Part shown: positions 25,788 to 34,465 of the stretch, piece after piece
Layout of the letters: every line of letters starts with the position of its first letter
How positions within the stretch are numbered: the stretch's first letter is position 1
Source of the DNA: Bacteroidota bacterium
Lineage (GTDB): Bacteria; Bacteroidota; Bacteroidia; Chitinophagales; Saprospiraceae
Assembly (NCBI GenBank): GCA_030147525.1
Contig: JASBVF010000028.1
Span: forward strand, 52,146 to 116,145
Direction of reading: 5' to 3'
DNA length: 64,000 bases
Made by a program: the position numbers and the translations under genes
The notes under the pieces: model-generated
Databases searched by the model: none
What the model saw: only the letters and a program-made list of their open reading frames with translations
What the model was told of the DNA's origin: nothing

Positions 25788-26099
25788 GTTAAAAGTTGGT
25801 TGATGAAAAAGATGTAAAACGCCGGCAATTTTAATTGGTTCATTTCAATAAAGCTGAAAAAACATCGGCTAGGCAGCGAATTTTCCCAAAGACGTGCCAT
25901 ACTGTTATTATGTCGGAAATCCTAATTTCCCATTGAAAATCAAGTAGTTTCGGGCAAATATTTTTACATTAAAACAATCCTTGAATTTTTATTTTAAATT
26001 AGGCCGCATCTGATATTCACAAATCGTTTAGCGAATATACTTTTGCCCCTTACAAAGATTTTTTCACAACAATTTTTTTAACAAAAACTCTCAAAAAGT
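25788..26099. other. Divergent promoter region of dehydrogenase and susC
   Basis: AT-rich, without ORFs. A TACTTTTG -7-type box sits at 26038-26045 for susC. No FecR/anti-sigma or HTH gene accompanies the pair. Confidence 0.5.
26038..26045 (+). promoter_or_regulatory. Candidate -7 box for susC-like gene
   Basis: TACTTTTG matches TAnnTTTG, 55 bases before the susC ATG. No -33 TTTG at the expected distance, so tentative. Confidence 0.4.
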
Positions 26100-29087
26100 A
26101 TGAATCATCTTTTAACAAAAACCCGCCTGGCGTTAATGGCTATGCTGCTCATTTCGAGTGCTGCCATGGCGCAATTCACACTGAAAGGAACGGTGCAGGA
26201 TGCCAGCGGCAATCCTTTGATTGGTGCAACACTGCTGATTAAAGGCACAGCCACAGGAACTATCACGGATATCGACGGTGCATTTGAAATGCGCATTCCG
26301 GGTGAATCAGCGGTGTTGCTGGTCAGCTATACCGGTTATTCCGAAATCGAACAACCTGTAAGTGCAAGCAACCCAAACATCACCATCGTGCTGCAAAACG
26401 CATCGACCACACTGGATGAAATCGTCATTACCGGTTTTGCCACCAGTGTAAAACGAAGCAACCTGGCCAACTCGGTGGCCACGATCAGCGGCGCTGAATT
26501 GACCGGCGTCACCAACCAATCCACCATGGACGGGGCCTTGTACGGTAAGTTCCGGGGTGCGCAGATTCAGTCCAACTCCGGTGCGCCCGGTGGTGGTATG
26601 TCTGTCCGTCTGCGTGGTGTCACGTCGATCTTCGGCGACCAGCAGCCGCTCTACATTGTTGACGGTGTATTTGTGGACAACTCTACGATCTCGCTTGGTA
26701 CCAACATCGTCTCTGCGGCAGCAGGCGGCGGTAACACCTCCACCAACCAGGACGATGCCTCTAACCGTATCGCAGACATCGATCCTGAAGACATTGAAAG
26801 TATTGAAATTCTGAAAGGCGCCTCTGCGGCTGCCATCTACGGCTCACGTGCGGCCGGTGGTGTTGTGATCATCACGACCAAGCGTGGCTCGGCAGGTAAA
26901 CCACGGATTACGCTCTCGCAAACATTCGGCGCTACCCGCCCGATCTCTCTTTTGGGAGGACGTGAGTGGAATGCGACCAAAGTTGGCGAAGTGTTTTCGC
27001 AGGCTGACGTGGACAAGTTCAACCAGAACGGCCTCACGGATTACGAAGCCGAGCTGTTTGACCACACCCGCTTCAACACCACCACCCGCTTCGATCTGGC
27101 TGGCGGTAACGACAAGCTGACCTTCTTCGCTGGCGGTACTTACCGCAATGAGGATGGTCTTGTTGAAAACACCGGCTACGAAAAAGGTTCTGCACGCCTG
27201 AACCTCGGCTACAAATTCAACAGTTGGCTCGACATCGACATCACCAATAACTTCATCAACTCTACTGCAGATCGTGGTTTCTTCAACAACTCCAACACGA
27301 ATGCTACGGTGGGTTATGCATTGGCTTTCACCCGCCCGTGGGAAAACCTTTTCCCGGATGACGACGGTGTTTACCCGGCCGTGCCCAGCGTAGGTTCCAA
27401 CGTGCTGGAAACGGTGAACCTCATCACCAACCGTGAAAAGATCAACCGCTACATCGGTGGTGCTACGCTGAACCTGAAGCTGATCACCACGGATCGCAAC
27501 AGCCTCCGGGGTGTTATCCGTGCCGGTCTTGACCAGTACACTTTGCGCTCGACTTCCATTTTCCCGAAGCAGCTGTCCTACATGCGTGAGGCAGGCTCGC
27601 TGGAAGGTGTGGCGGTATCCGGTACCACGGTCAACACCAACTCCAACTTACAGGCATTCCTCGTATACACGCACTATACGGAGAGCGGAATTTCCCTGCG
27701 TACGCAGGCAGGTCTGACGGCAGAGAATTTTGATCAAAACACCGTCATCACTACTGCCACCGGTCTGAACGGTTCGCAGACGAGCATTTCACAATCTACC
27801 AACGTTGCCGGTTTCCAAAACATCCAGGAACAACACGACCGGGGTTTCTTCGCCCAGGAAGAGGTTAACTTCCAGGACAAGTTGATCCTGACGGCCGGTA
27901 TCCGTGCCGATAAGTCAACCAACAACGGCGACGCCAACAAGATTTATTACTACCCGAAGGCAAACGCAGCCTTGAACCTGCATGAGTTTGACTTCTGGTC
28001 TTCCGATGTTTTGAACAATGTGAAACTACGTGCAGCCTACGGTCAATCCGGCCGCTTCGCCAACTTCCAGGATCGCTTCAACCTCTACGACGGAACCCTC
28101 ATCGACGGAACTTCCGGCCTGGTGAACAACAACCTGCGTGGTAATACCAATGTGGGTCCTGAGCGTCAGTCGGAACTTGAATTAGGTACGGACCTGGGCT
28201 TGTTCAATAACATGATCAACCTGGACGTAACTTATTACATCAAGGAAATCGACGACCTGCTGCTCCGCCAGCAAGTACCGACTTCAACGGGCTACACCGC
28301 ACAGGTAGTAAACGCCGGTGCGCTGCAAAACAGAGGTATTGAAATCGGATTGGATGCAACGCCGGTGAAAGGCGACTTCAGCTGGAATACCGGCATCAAC
28401 TTCTGGAAAAACACTTCTGAAGTTACCCGCCTCGACATTCCTGCGTTTAACCTTGGCGGTTTTGCTGCCAGCCTTGGCCAGTACCGCATTCAGGAAGGAA
28501 GAAGCGCCACGCAGATCGTGGGTACTTACAATCCCGCCGATTGCGAAACCGGCGATTGCAGCGACCTCGATCCGGATGGCGACGGTTTCCGGGTGTACGG
28601 AAATGCTGAACCAGACTTCAACATGTCTTTCATCAACACTTTGTCTTACAAGAACTTTGACTTTTCTTTCCTTATCCATTGGAAAAAAGGCGGCGAAGGT
28701 ATCAACCTCAGCACCCTGCTCTACGACCTCGGCGGCTTGACCTGGGACTACGACGACAAGACCCTCGATCCGGAAGGTCAGATTCCAAACGGCGACTACC
28801 GTACTTCGCAGTGGTTCTCCGGTAACACGGGCCCATGGGTTGAAGATTCCGGCTACATCCGTCTGCGTGAAGTGGGCGCCTATTACAACATCCCCCGCTC
28901 GGTATTCAAGGATGCCATGAGCCTGCGGGTAGGTGTAAGCGGCAGAAACCTGATCAACATCTTTGATTACAACAGTTACGATCCTGAGGTATCCAACTTC
29001 GGTGGCAACGTACTGGCCAACAACGTAGAGGTAACGCCGTTCCCAAGTACGAAGCGTTTCAACTTCCACATCACTGCAAGATTCTGA
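26100..29087 (+). CDS. SusC/RagA-family TonB-linked outer membrane transporter
   Basis: 995 residues. Signal peptide (LALMAMLLISSAAMAQ), a carboxypeptidase-regulatory-like domain (TLKGTVQDASGNPLIGATLLIKGT) at about 28-115, a TonB/plug segment (LDEIVITGFA, DPEDIESIEILKGASAAAIYGSRAAGGVVIITTK) near 110-260, then a long beta-barrel ending in the aromatic PFPSTKRFNFHITARF. It imports oligosaccharides or peptides with the SusD partner, powered by TonB. The plug and C-terminal Phe are intact, so the gene looks functional. No glycoside hydrolase or SusE/F follows, so the substrate cannot be inferred from this locus. It reads through to susD across a 54-base gap. Confidence 0.96.
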   Translation: MNHLLTKTRLALMAMLLISSAAMAQFTLKGTVQDASGNPLIGATLLIKGTATGTITDIDGAFEMRIPGESAVLLVSYTGYSEIEQPVSASNPNITIVLQNASTTLDEIVITGFATSVKRSNLANSVATISGAELTGVTNQSTMDGALYGKFRGAQIQSNSGAPGGGMSVRLRGVTSIFGDQQPLYIVDGVFVDNSTISLGTNIVSAAAGGGNTSTNQDDASNRIADIDPEDIESIEILKGASAAAIYGSRAAGGVVIITTKRGSAGKPRITLSQTFGATRPISLLGGREWNATKVGEVFSQADVDKFNQNGLTDYEAELFDHTRFNTTTRFDLAGGNDKLTFFAGGTYRNEDGLVENTGYEKGSARLNLGYKFNSWLDIDITNNFINSTADRGFFNNSNTNATVGYALAFTRPWENLFPDDDGVYPAVPSVGSNVLETVNLITNREKINRYIGGATLNLKLITTDRNSLRGVIRAGLDQYTLRSTSIFPKQLSYMREAGSLEGVAVSGTTVNTNSNLQAFLVYTHYTESGISLRTQAGLTAENFDQNTVITTATGLNGSQTSISQSTNVAGFQNIQEQHDRGFFAQEEVNFQDKLILTAGIRADKSTNNGDANKIYYYPKANAALNLHEFDFWSSDVLNNVKLRAAYGQSGRFANFQDRFNLYDGTLIDGTSGLVNNNLRGNTNVGPERQSELELGTDLGLFNNMINLDVTYYIKEIDDLLLRQQVPTSTGYTAQVVNAGALQNRGIEIGLDATPVKGDFSWNTGINFWKNTSEVTRLDIPAFNLGGFAASLGQYRIQEGRSATQIVGTYNPADCETGDCSDLDPDGDGFRVYGNAEPDFNMSFINTLSYKNFDFSFLIHWKKGGEGINLSTLLYDLGGLTWDYDDKTLDPEGQIPNGDYRTSQWFSGNTGPWVEDSGYIRLREVGAYYNIPRSVFKDAMSLRVGVSGRNLINIFDYNSYDPEVSNFGGNVLANNVEVTPFPSTKRFNFHITARF

Positions 29088-29141
29088 TGTAACCGGGAGT
29101 TGTCAGCAATTCGTTTTTCTTTAATTCAAAATGAAATAATT

Positions 29142-30485
29142 ATGATTTTCAATAAATTTAAAATGATGTTTCTGAGCATGGCGGCGCTTTGCATGCTATG
29201 CTTCACCGCCTGCGAACTCGACGAAGTTCCCAACCCGAACGGCCCGACGCTGGAAAGCTTCATCGACGGCGCTTCTCTGGATGACCTGAAGCTGCTGGCC
29301 ACCGGCCTCGAGTCCGTCATGCGCCGTGATATGGAATTCCACTATTGGACTGTGAGTATTATCGCACGTGAGTACTACGACCTCCGGGGTACGGACCCCC
29401 GCTACACCGGTGAATTGCTTGGCGCAGGTGCCGGTGCAGGTTCACTCGACAACAATGGCTTTTTGACAACCCGTGCATTTGCACGCCACTATAAAATCGC
29501 CAGAAATGCCGATAACCTGATCATCGCTACCGAAAACTCGAGGGCCGGTCTCTCCGACGCCGAGAAGAATGGTATCTATGGCTACGCTAAAACCATAAAG
29601 GCTTACGGCTTGCTTTCCGAGGCTATCCGCCAATACGAAAACGGCATCCGCCTCGACACCCGTGACCCTGATAACCTCGGGCCATTCACCAGCAGCTACC
29701 AGGAGTCGCTCGATGGCATTCTCGCTTTGCTGACCGAAGCGGAAGGTAACCTCACCAACGCAGGCGGTGAATTTGTATTCACGCTGTCTTCAGGTTTTAC
29801 CGGCTTCAATACGCCGGGCACCTTCCTCGAATTCAACCGGGCGCTTTATGCTCGTGTCATGCTGTACGCCGGCAAATCAAAAGCGGATATCGTCGGCCAG
29901 TTGAACAAGTCTTTCCTCGACCTCGACGGCAGTATGAACACGGGGGTTTACCACACCTTCAGCACGCAGGGTAACGACATTCGTAACCCGCTTTTCAATA
30001 CGCCGAACGTTACGCTTTACACCGTACACCCAACCTTTCTGTCGAGTGCAGAGGCTGGCGATCAGCGGGTAAGCAACAAAACGACGCCACTCGACCCGAA
30101 TGAAGTCACGCTGCCGGTTGTACTCGACGGACTTTCCGGCGATACGCAAGTGACGATCTACGACTCACCGACTGCACCGGTCGGTATCATTCGCAACGAG
30201 GAGCTAATCCTGATTTACGCTGAGGCAAACATTGGTTTGAACAATGCGGAAGCTATCAAGGCTATCAACAAGGTGAGAAGTGCCGCAGGCCTGCCAGCTT
30301 ATTCTGGCGGTAGCGACGACGCCTCCCTGCTGAATGAAGTGATCAAGCAGCGCCGTTACTCACTCTTCGGAGAAGGTCACCGCTGGGTGGACATGCGCCG
30401 TTTCAATCGTTTGGATCAAATTCCACTCGATCGTGCCGGCGACGAAGTCTTCGTCAGCTTCCCACGGCCTGTACTGGAGAATTGA
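29142..30485 (+). CDS. SusD/RagB-family surface lipoprotein
   Basis: 447 residues from ATG 29142, which starts IFNKFKMMFLSMAALCML and the lipobox FTAC; the frame from 29100 adds a non-signal stretch. SusD features: TPR-like helical first half (ARHYKIARNADNLIIATEN, GYAKTIKAYGLLSEAIRQY), SAEAGDQRVSNK, NEELILIYAEANIGLNNAEAIKAINKVR and the C-terminal QRRYSLFGEGHRWVDMRRFNRL. It caps the SusC transporter and binds the glycan on the outer face. Co-transcribed with the gene before it. A palindromic hairpin and a second terminator follow. Confidence 0.95.
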   Translation: MIFNKFKMMFLSMAALCMLCFTACELDEVPNPNGPTLESFIDGASLDDLKLLATGLESVMRRDMEFHYWTVSIIAREYYDLRGTDPRYTGELLGAGAGAGSLDNNGFLTTRAFARHYKIARNADNLIIATENSRAGLSDAEKNGIYGYAKTIKAYGLLSEAIRQYENGIRLDTRDPDNLGPFTSSYQESLDGILALLTEAEGNLTNAGGEFVFTLSSGFTGFNTPGTFLEFNRALYARVMLYAGKSKADIVGQLNKSFLDLDGSMNTGVYHTFSTQGNDIRNPLFNTPNVTLYTVHPTFLSSAEAGDQRVSNKTTPLDPNEVTLPVVLDGLSGDTQVTIYDSPTAPVGIIRNEELILIYAEANIGLNNAEAIKAINKVRSAAGLPAYSGGSDDASLLNEVIKQRRYSLFGEGHRWVDMRRFNRLDQIPLDRAGDEVFVSFPRPVLEN

Positions 30486-30494
30486 TACAAAAAA

Positions 30495-30528
30495 AATAAC
30501 CAGCTGAATGATCATTCAGCTGGTTATT
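30495..30528. terminator. 34-bp perfect palindrome after susD
   Basis: AATAACCAGCTGAATGA (30495-30511) is directly followed by its exact complement (30512-30528). It sits 10 bases after the susD stop. No T-tract follows, so it may act as a 3' stabilising hairpin or as a protein site more than as a strict intrinsic terminator. Confidence 0.5.
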
Positions 30529-30538
30529 GATACCAATA

Positions 30539-30574
30539 AAAAATGGAAGCCGGCAACCGCCAGCTTCCATTTTT
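30539..30574. terminator. Bidirectional terminator between susD and sdhB
   Basis: AAAAATGGAAGC (30539-30550) pairs with GCTTCCATTTTT (30563-30574). T-tracts occur at both ends, suiting termination from both convergent genes. Confidence 0.75.
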
Positions 30575-30631
30575 CTTTATGCACTTGTGTGAAACAGCGT
30601 CGAATCAACAACAACGTTCACCCAATCATTC

Positions 30632-31381
30632 TCATTTCTCATCTGCCGTAAAGGCAGCACCGATGTATTCCCGGTTCAGGCGGGCGATGTTGTCAACGGA
30701 AATTTCCTTCGGACATTCCGCTTCGCAGGCCGTGACGTTGGAACACATACCGAAGCCTTCCTCATCCATTTGGTGAACCATGTTCAGCGCACGGCGCTTG
30801 GCTTCGACCTTACCCTGCGGCAACAGCCCCAGGTGAGATACTTTGGCACTGACAAACAACATGGCAGAAGCATTCGGACAGGCAGCTACGCAGGCGCCGC
30901 AACCGATGCAGGCCGCAGCGTCGAATGCCTTGGCAGCTGTCTCCTTCCCGATTGGAATGGAGTTGCCATCCACAGCCTGGCCCGTATCGACAGAGATATA
31001 ACCGCCTGCCTGCATGATCCGGTCAAAAGCGGAACGATCCACCACCAAATCTTTAACGACAGGAAATGCCTTGGCACGGAACGGCTCGATCGTGATGGTA
31101 TTGCCATCTTTGAAATGCCGCATGTGCAACTGGCAGGCAGTAGTGCCCTGCATTGGCCCGTGTGGCTGCCCGTTGATGACCATGCTGCAGGTACCGCAGA
31201 TACCTTCCCTGCAATCGTGATCAAAATAGACAGGATCCTTTTTCTCGCTGATCAGGCTTTCGTTGAGCACGTCCAGCATTTCGAGGAAGGACATGTGCTC
31301 GTTGGCGGTCACCTGATAGGTTTCAAAGTGGCCTTTATCTTTTGCATTTTTTTGTCTCCAGACTTTCAATGTAAGTTTCAT
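30632..31381 (-). CDS. sdhB: Succinate dehydrogenase/fumarate reductase iron-sulfur subunit
   Basis: 249 residues, the usual length. The N-terminal ferredoxin domain binds 2Fe-2S ([15 protein letters not shown] with a later Cys in TTACQLHM). The C-terminal domain binds 4Fe-4S and 3Fe-4S ([12 protein letters not shown] and [12 protein letters not shown]). It carries electrons from SdhA to the heme/quinone subunit. Last gene of sdhC-sdhA-sdhB; 71 bases from sdhA. In Bacteroidota this complex serves either direction with menaquinone, and the sequence alone does not decide. Confidence 0.96.
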   Translation of the reverse strand: MKLTLKVWRQKNAKDKGHFETYQVTANEHMSFLEMLDVLNESLISEKKDPVYFDHDCREGICGTCSMVINGQPHGPMQGTTACQLHMRHFKDGNTITIEPFRAKAFPVVKDLVVDRSAFDRIMQAGGYISVDTGQAVDGNSIPIGKETAAKAFDAAACIGCGACVAACPNASAMLFVSAKVSHLGLLPQGKVEAKRRALNMVHQMDEEGFGMCSNVTACEAECPKEISVDNIARLNREYIGAAFTADEK

Positions 31382-31452
31382 TGCGACTTTTGATTTTACT
31401 TTTTAAAAAATTCATCGGCCCGTTTTAATTAAAACCGAACCTGTCAGCCTGC

Positions 31453-33453
31453 TTACTTGTAGCTTCTCGTTTTCAGTTCGATCGCTTCGAACTTCAACGG
31501 TTCTTTGTGAAGCTCCGGTTCTTTTGATGTATCCGTCCAGCCCCAGGCAGAGACGAAAGCATAATTGGCATCGTCCCGGAGGGCTTCGCCTTCCGGCGTT
31601 TGGGATTCCTCCCGGAAGTGACCGCCGCAGCTTTCGTTGCGCTCCAATGCGTCGAGGCACATCAGTTCGCCCATTTCGATGAAGTCAGCAACACGGGCCA
31701 CTTTCTCGAGTTCAGGATTGTATTCATCCAAGGAGCCGGGTACGTAAACATCTTTGTAAAACTCTTCCCGGAGTTCCTGGATCATTTTCCGGGCTTTCTT
31801 CAGGCCCTCAGCGTTGCGGGACATTCCGCAGTAATCCCACATAATTTTACCCAAACGGCGGTGGAAGCTTTCAGCAGACTGGTTGCCGTTGTTTTTGAGG
31901 AAACCCTGCAGGCGGTCCGTAACGGCCTTTTCAGCAGCTTCGAACTCAGGAGCGTCTGTGCTGAATCTTGGCGTCCGGATTTCATCGGCAAGGAAAGTTC
32001 CGATCGTGTAAGGGATAACGAAGTAACCATCCGCCAGTCCCTGCATCAACGCAGAAGCACCCAAACGGTTTGCGCCGTGGTCGCTGAAGTTGCACTCGCC
32101 GAGCGCAAACAGACCGGGGATGTTTGTTTCAAGATTATAATCCACCCAAAGTCCGCCCATCGTGTAGTGAACGGCAGGGTAAATCTTCATCGGCATTTTA
32201 TATGGATCCTCGCCGGTAATCTTTTCGTACATTTCGAAAAGGTTGCCGTACTTCTCCTCCACAACTTTTTCACCCAGTTCACGGATCTTCTCCGGAGAAG
32301 GGTTTTCCAGATTCATGGAGTGCGCTTTTGACTTACCATAGCGCTCGATGGCATCCGCAAAATCGAGGTAAACGCCCAGCCCCGTCGGCACGATACCGTG
32401 GCCTTTGTCACATTCCACCTTGGCGGCACGGGAAGCCACGTCACGAGGTACGAGGTTACCGAAGGCCGGATAGCGGCGTTCGAGGTAATAATCACGATCC
32501 GCCTCAGGGATATCGATGCCCCGCTTTTTGCCCTGGCGGATGGCCTCGGCATCTTCTTTTTTCTTAGGCACCCACACACGACCGTCATTTCTCAAACTTT
32601 CCGACATCAGCGTCAGCTTGGATTGGTAGTCGCCGTACTGCGGGATGCAGGTTGGGTGAATTTGTGTGAAACAGGGATTCGCCATCAGCGCACCCCTTCG
32701 TACCGCACGCCATGCAGCCGTAACGTTGCAATTCATGGCATTGGTGGAGAGGTAAAACACGTTACCGTAGCCACCGGTCGCCAGCACCACGCAGTGCGCA
32801 GCAAAACGCTCGACCTTACCGGTCACCAGATTCCGGGCGATGATTCCTCGTGCTTTCCCGTCGATCAGCACGACGTCCAGCATTTCATGGCGATTGTACA
32901 AAGTGACAGTGCCGTTGGATACCTGACGGCTCAGGGCCTGGTAGGCGCCAATGAGCAACTGCTGTCCGGTTTGGCCACGGGCATAAAATGTACGCTGCAC
33001 CTGCACACCGCCAAAAGAGCGGTTATCCAGCATACCGCTGTACTCCCGTGCGAAAGGCACACCCTGCGCAACGCATTGGTCGATGATATTCACACTTACC
33101 TCGGCAAGCCGGTGTACGTTGGCTTCACGGCTGCGATAGTCGCCGCCTTTCACCGTGTCGTAAAACAGGCGGTGAACACTGTCGCCATCATTTTTATAGT
33201 TCTTGGCGGCGTTGATGCCACCTTGCGCAGCAATAGAGTGCGCCCTGCGGGGGCTGTCGTGAAAAGTGAAGCATTTCACATTGTATCCCAACTCTCCGAG
33301 CGAAGCCGCAGCTGCACCACCTGCAAGGCCTGTTCCCACGACGATGACGTCGAGGCGGCGCTTGTTGTCAGGTGAAACGAGCGGCATGCTGCTTTTATAT
33401 TTAGTCCATTTTTCGCTGATCGGACCGGGTGGTACTTTACCGTTTAATTCCAT
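31453..33453 (-). CDS. sdhA: Succinate dehydrogenase/fumarate reductase flavoprotein subunit
   Basis: 666 residues from ATG 33453 ([11 protein letters not shown]); the longer start at 33486 is a non-ATG extension. FAD-binding fingerprint [19 protein letters not shown], covalent-FAD histidine in [13 protein letters not shown], substrate region [25 protein letters not shown], and the second FAD segment [27 protein letters not shown]. Oxidises succinate to fumarate (or the reverse) on the cytoplasmic side. The insert-bearing, long form is characteristic of Bacteroidota and epsilonproteobacterial enzymes. Confidence 0.97.
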   Translation of the reverse strand: MELNGKVPPGPISEKWTKYKSSMPLVSPDNKRRLDVIVVGTGLAGGAAAASLGELGYNVKCFTFHDSPRRAHSIAAQGGINAAKNYKNDGDSVHRLFYDTVKGGDYRSREANVHRLAEVSVNIIDQCVAQGVPFAREYSGMLDNRSFGGVQVQRTFYARGQTGQQLLIGAYQALSRQVSNGTVTLYNRHEMLDVVLIDGKARGIIARNLVTGKVERFAAHCVVLATGGYGNVFYLSTNAMNCNVTAAWRAVRRGALMANPCFTQIHPTCIPQYGDYQSKLTLMSESLRNDGRVWVPKKKEDAEAIRQGKKRGIDIPEADRDYYLERRYPAFGNLVPRDVASRAAKVECDKGHGIVPTGLGVYLDFADAIERYGKSKAHSMNLENPSPEKIRELGEKVVEEKYGNLFEMYEKITGEDPYKMPMKIYPAVHYTMGGLWVDYNLETNIPGLFALGECNFSDHGANRLGASALMQGLADGYFVIPYTIGTFLADEIRTPRFSTDAPEFEAAEKAVTDRLQGFLKNNGNQSAESFHRRLGKIMWDYCGMSRNAEGLKKARKMIQELREEFYKDVYVPGSLDEYNPELEKVARVADFIEMGELMCLDALERNESCGGHFREESQTPEGEALRDDANYAFVSAWGWTDTSKEPELHKEPLKFEAIELKTRSYK

Positions 33454-33543
33454 TGTTAAAAACTTTATGACAATGAAGCCGTCCAATTTTTTTGGCCAGC
33501 CATTTCTATCAGTTAATCAATTACTTACTGGCTACCTTCCCAC

Positions 33544-34251
33544 TCAGGCGTGGTTCAGGTAAAAGATGATGGGTATGATTGCAAAACCCAATGGTATCAG
33601 AATGGAGTACGCTTTGCCCAAAAAGGCAATGATCGGCGTGTATTTCGGGTGGTTCCAGCCAATCGTCTGAAATGCAGACTGGAAGCCATGCCACAGGTGA
33701 AATGCAATGACGACCATGCAAACAACATAGAAAATCACAAACGGAAGGTTTGTGAAGGTTGCCGCCACCAGTGCATACAAATCCTTGACATCGCCGTCGC
33801 CATAGTTGACCATCACAACATCAGCGCCCACTTCACCAAATTTCATCTGGAACCAGAACTGCGCAAGGTGAACAACGATGAACACGAAAATAATCACGCC
33901 CAAAAACCACATGTTTTTAGCAAAACCTGCATTGGTATTGGTCGCTTTCGTCACCTTCACCGCATAGCCCTGGCCTCCACGTGCCGACCGGTTGGTCAGC
34001 CAAAGGCCCGTACCAACCACGGCATGCAGTAAAATAAAGAAGAAGTTCCCTTTTGAAATAAACTGGATCAACGGGTTGTTCGCCATGAAATCAGCGTACA
34101 CGTTGAAAGATTGACCGCCGTCGTTGCTCAGCAACTGTAAGTTACCGGCAAGGTGAACGACCAGAAAAAGGATCAGGAAAATCCCGGTAAGGGACATGAT
34201 CAGTTTTTTCCCGATGGAAGAAGTAAAAAATCTAAGAAACCAACTTTTCAT
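33544..34251 (-). CDS. sdhC: Succinate dehydrogenase cytochrome b subunit
   Basis: 235 residues with five predicted transmembrane helices (LIMSLTGIFLILFLVVHLAGN, NFFFILLHAVVGTGLWL, MWFLGVIIFVFIVVHLAQF, FVIFYVVCMVVIAFHLWHG, AYSILIPLGFAIIPIIFYL). Candidate heme-axial histidines occur in HLAGN, LLHAVVG, VVHLAQF and FHLWHG, consistent with a di-heme single-subunit anchor as in Bacillus/Wolinella enzymes that use menaquinone. First gene of the operon; a full-consensus Bacteroidota promoter lies about 72-100 bases upstream. Confidence 0.95.
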   Translation of the reverse strand: MKSWFLRFFTSSIGKKLIMSLTGIFLILFLVVHLAGNLQLLSNDGGQSFNVYADFMANNPLIQFISKGNFFFILLHAVVGTGLWLTNRSARGGQGYAVKVTKATNTNAGFAKNMWFLGVIIFVFIVVHLAQFWFQMKFGEVGADVVMVNYGDGDVKDLYALVAATFTNLPFVIFYVVCMVVIAFHLWHGFQSAFQTIGWNHPKYTPIIAFLGKAYSILIPLGFAIIPIIFYLNHA

Positions 34252-34322
34252 TTTAGTTGTCGATTTGTTTTGTTCGATTAGGCGTTTTTGTCACTGTAAG
34301 TCCAGTGAGGCACGCCGCCGGG

Positions 34323-34353
34323 CAAATGTATTATCTTAAATGATTTTAACAAA
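34323..34353 (-). promoter_or_regulatory. sdhCAB promoter, full Bacteroidota consensus
   Basis: On the minus strand: TTTG (34350-34353), a 19-base spacer, then TACATTTG (34323-34330), an exact match to TTTG-N19-TAnnTTTG. Transcription would start near 34316, giving a leader of about 65 bases. Confidence 0.75.
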
Positions 34354-34412
34354 AATGAGTTTTGACACCAGCCAGGTTTTAAGCTTATTTAGAATGGATA
34401 AAAATTTGAATA

Positions 34413-34458
34413 AAATGGCTGAGGTTTTGAACACATTGGTGCTGAACCTCAGCCATTT
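34413..34458 (-). terminator. Terminator after prolyl oligopeptidase gene
   Basis: AAATGGCTGAGGTT (34413-34426) pairs over 14 bases with AACCTCAGCCATTT (34445-34458). Read on the minus strand the stem is followed by TTATTC. It lies just past the stop of the oligopeptidase gene and upstream of the sdhC promoter. Confidence 0.65.
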
Positions 34459-34465
34459 CAACCAA

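Noticed and set aside
32398..33375. 325-codon frame antisense to sdhA
   Set aside because: SdhA motifs fill the opposite strand without gaps; the antisense translation lacks any family pattern.
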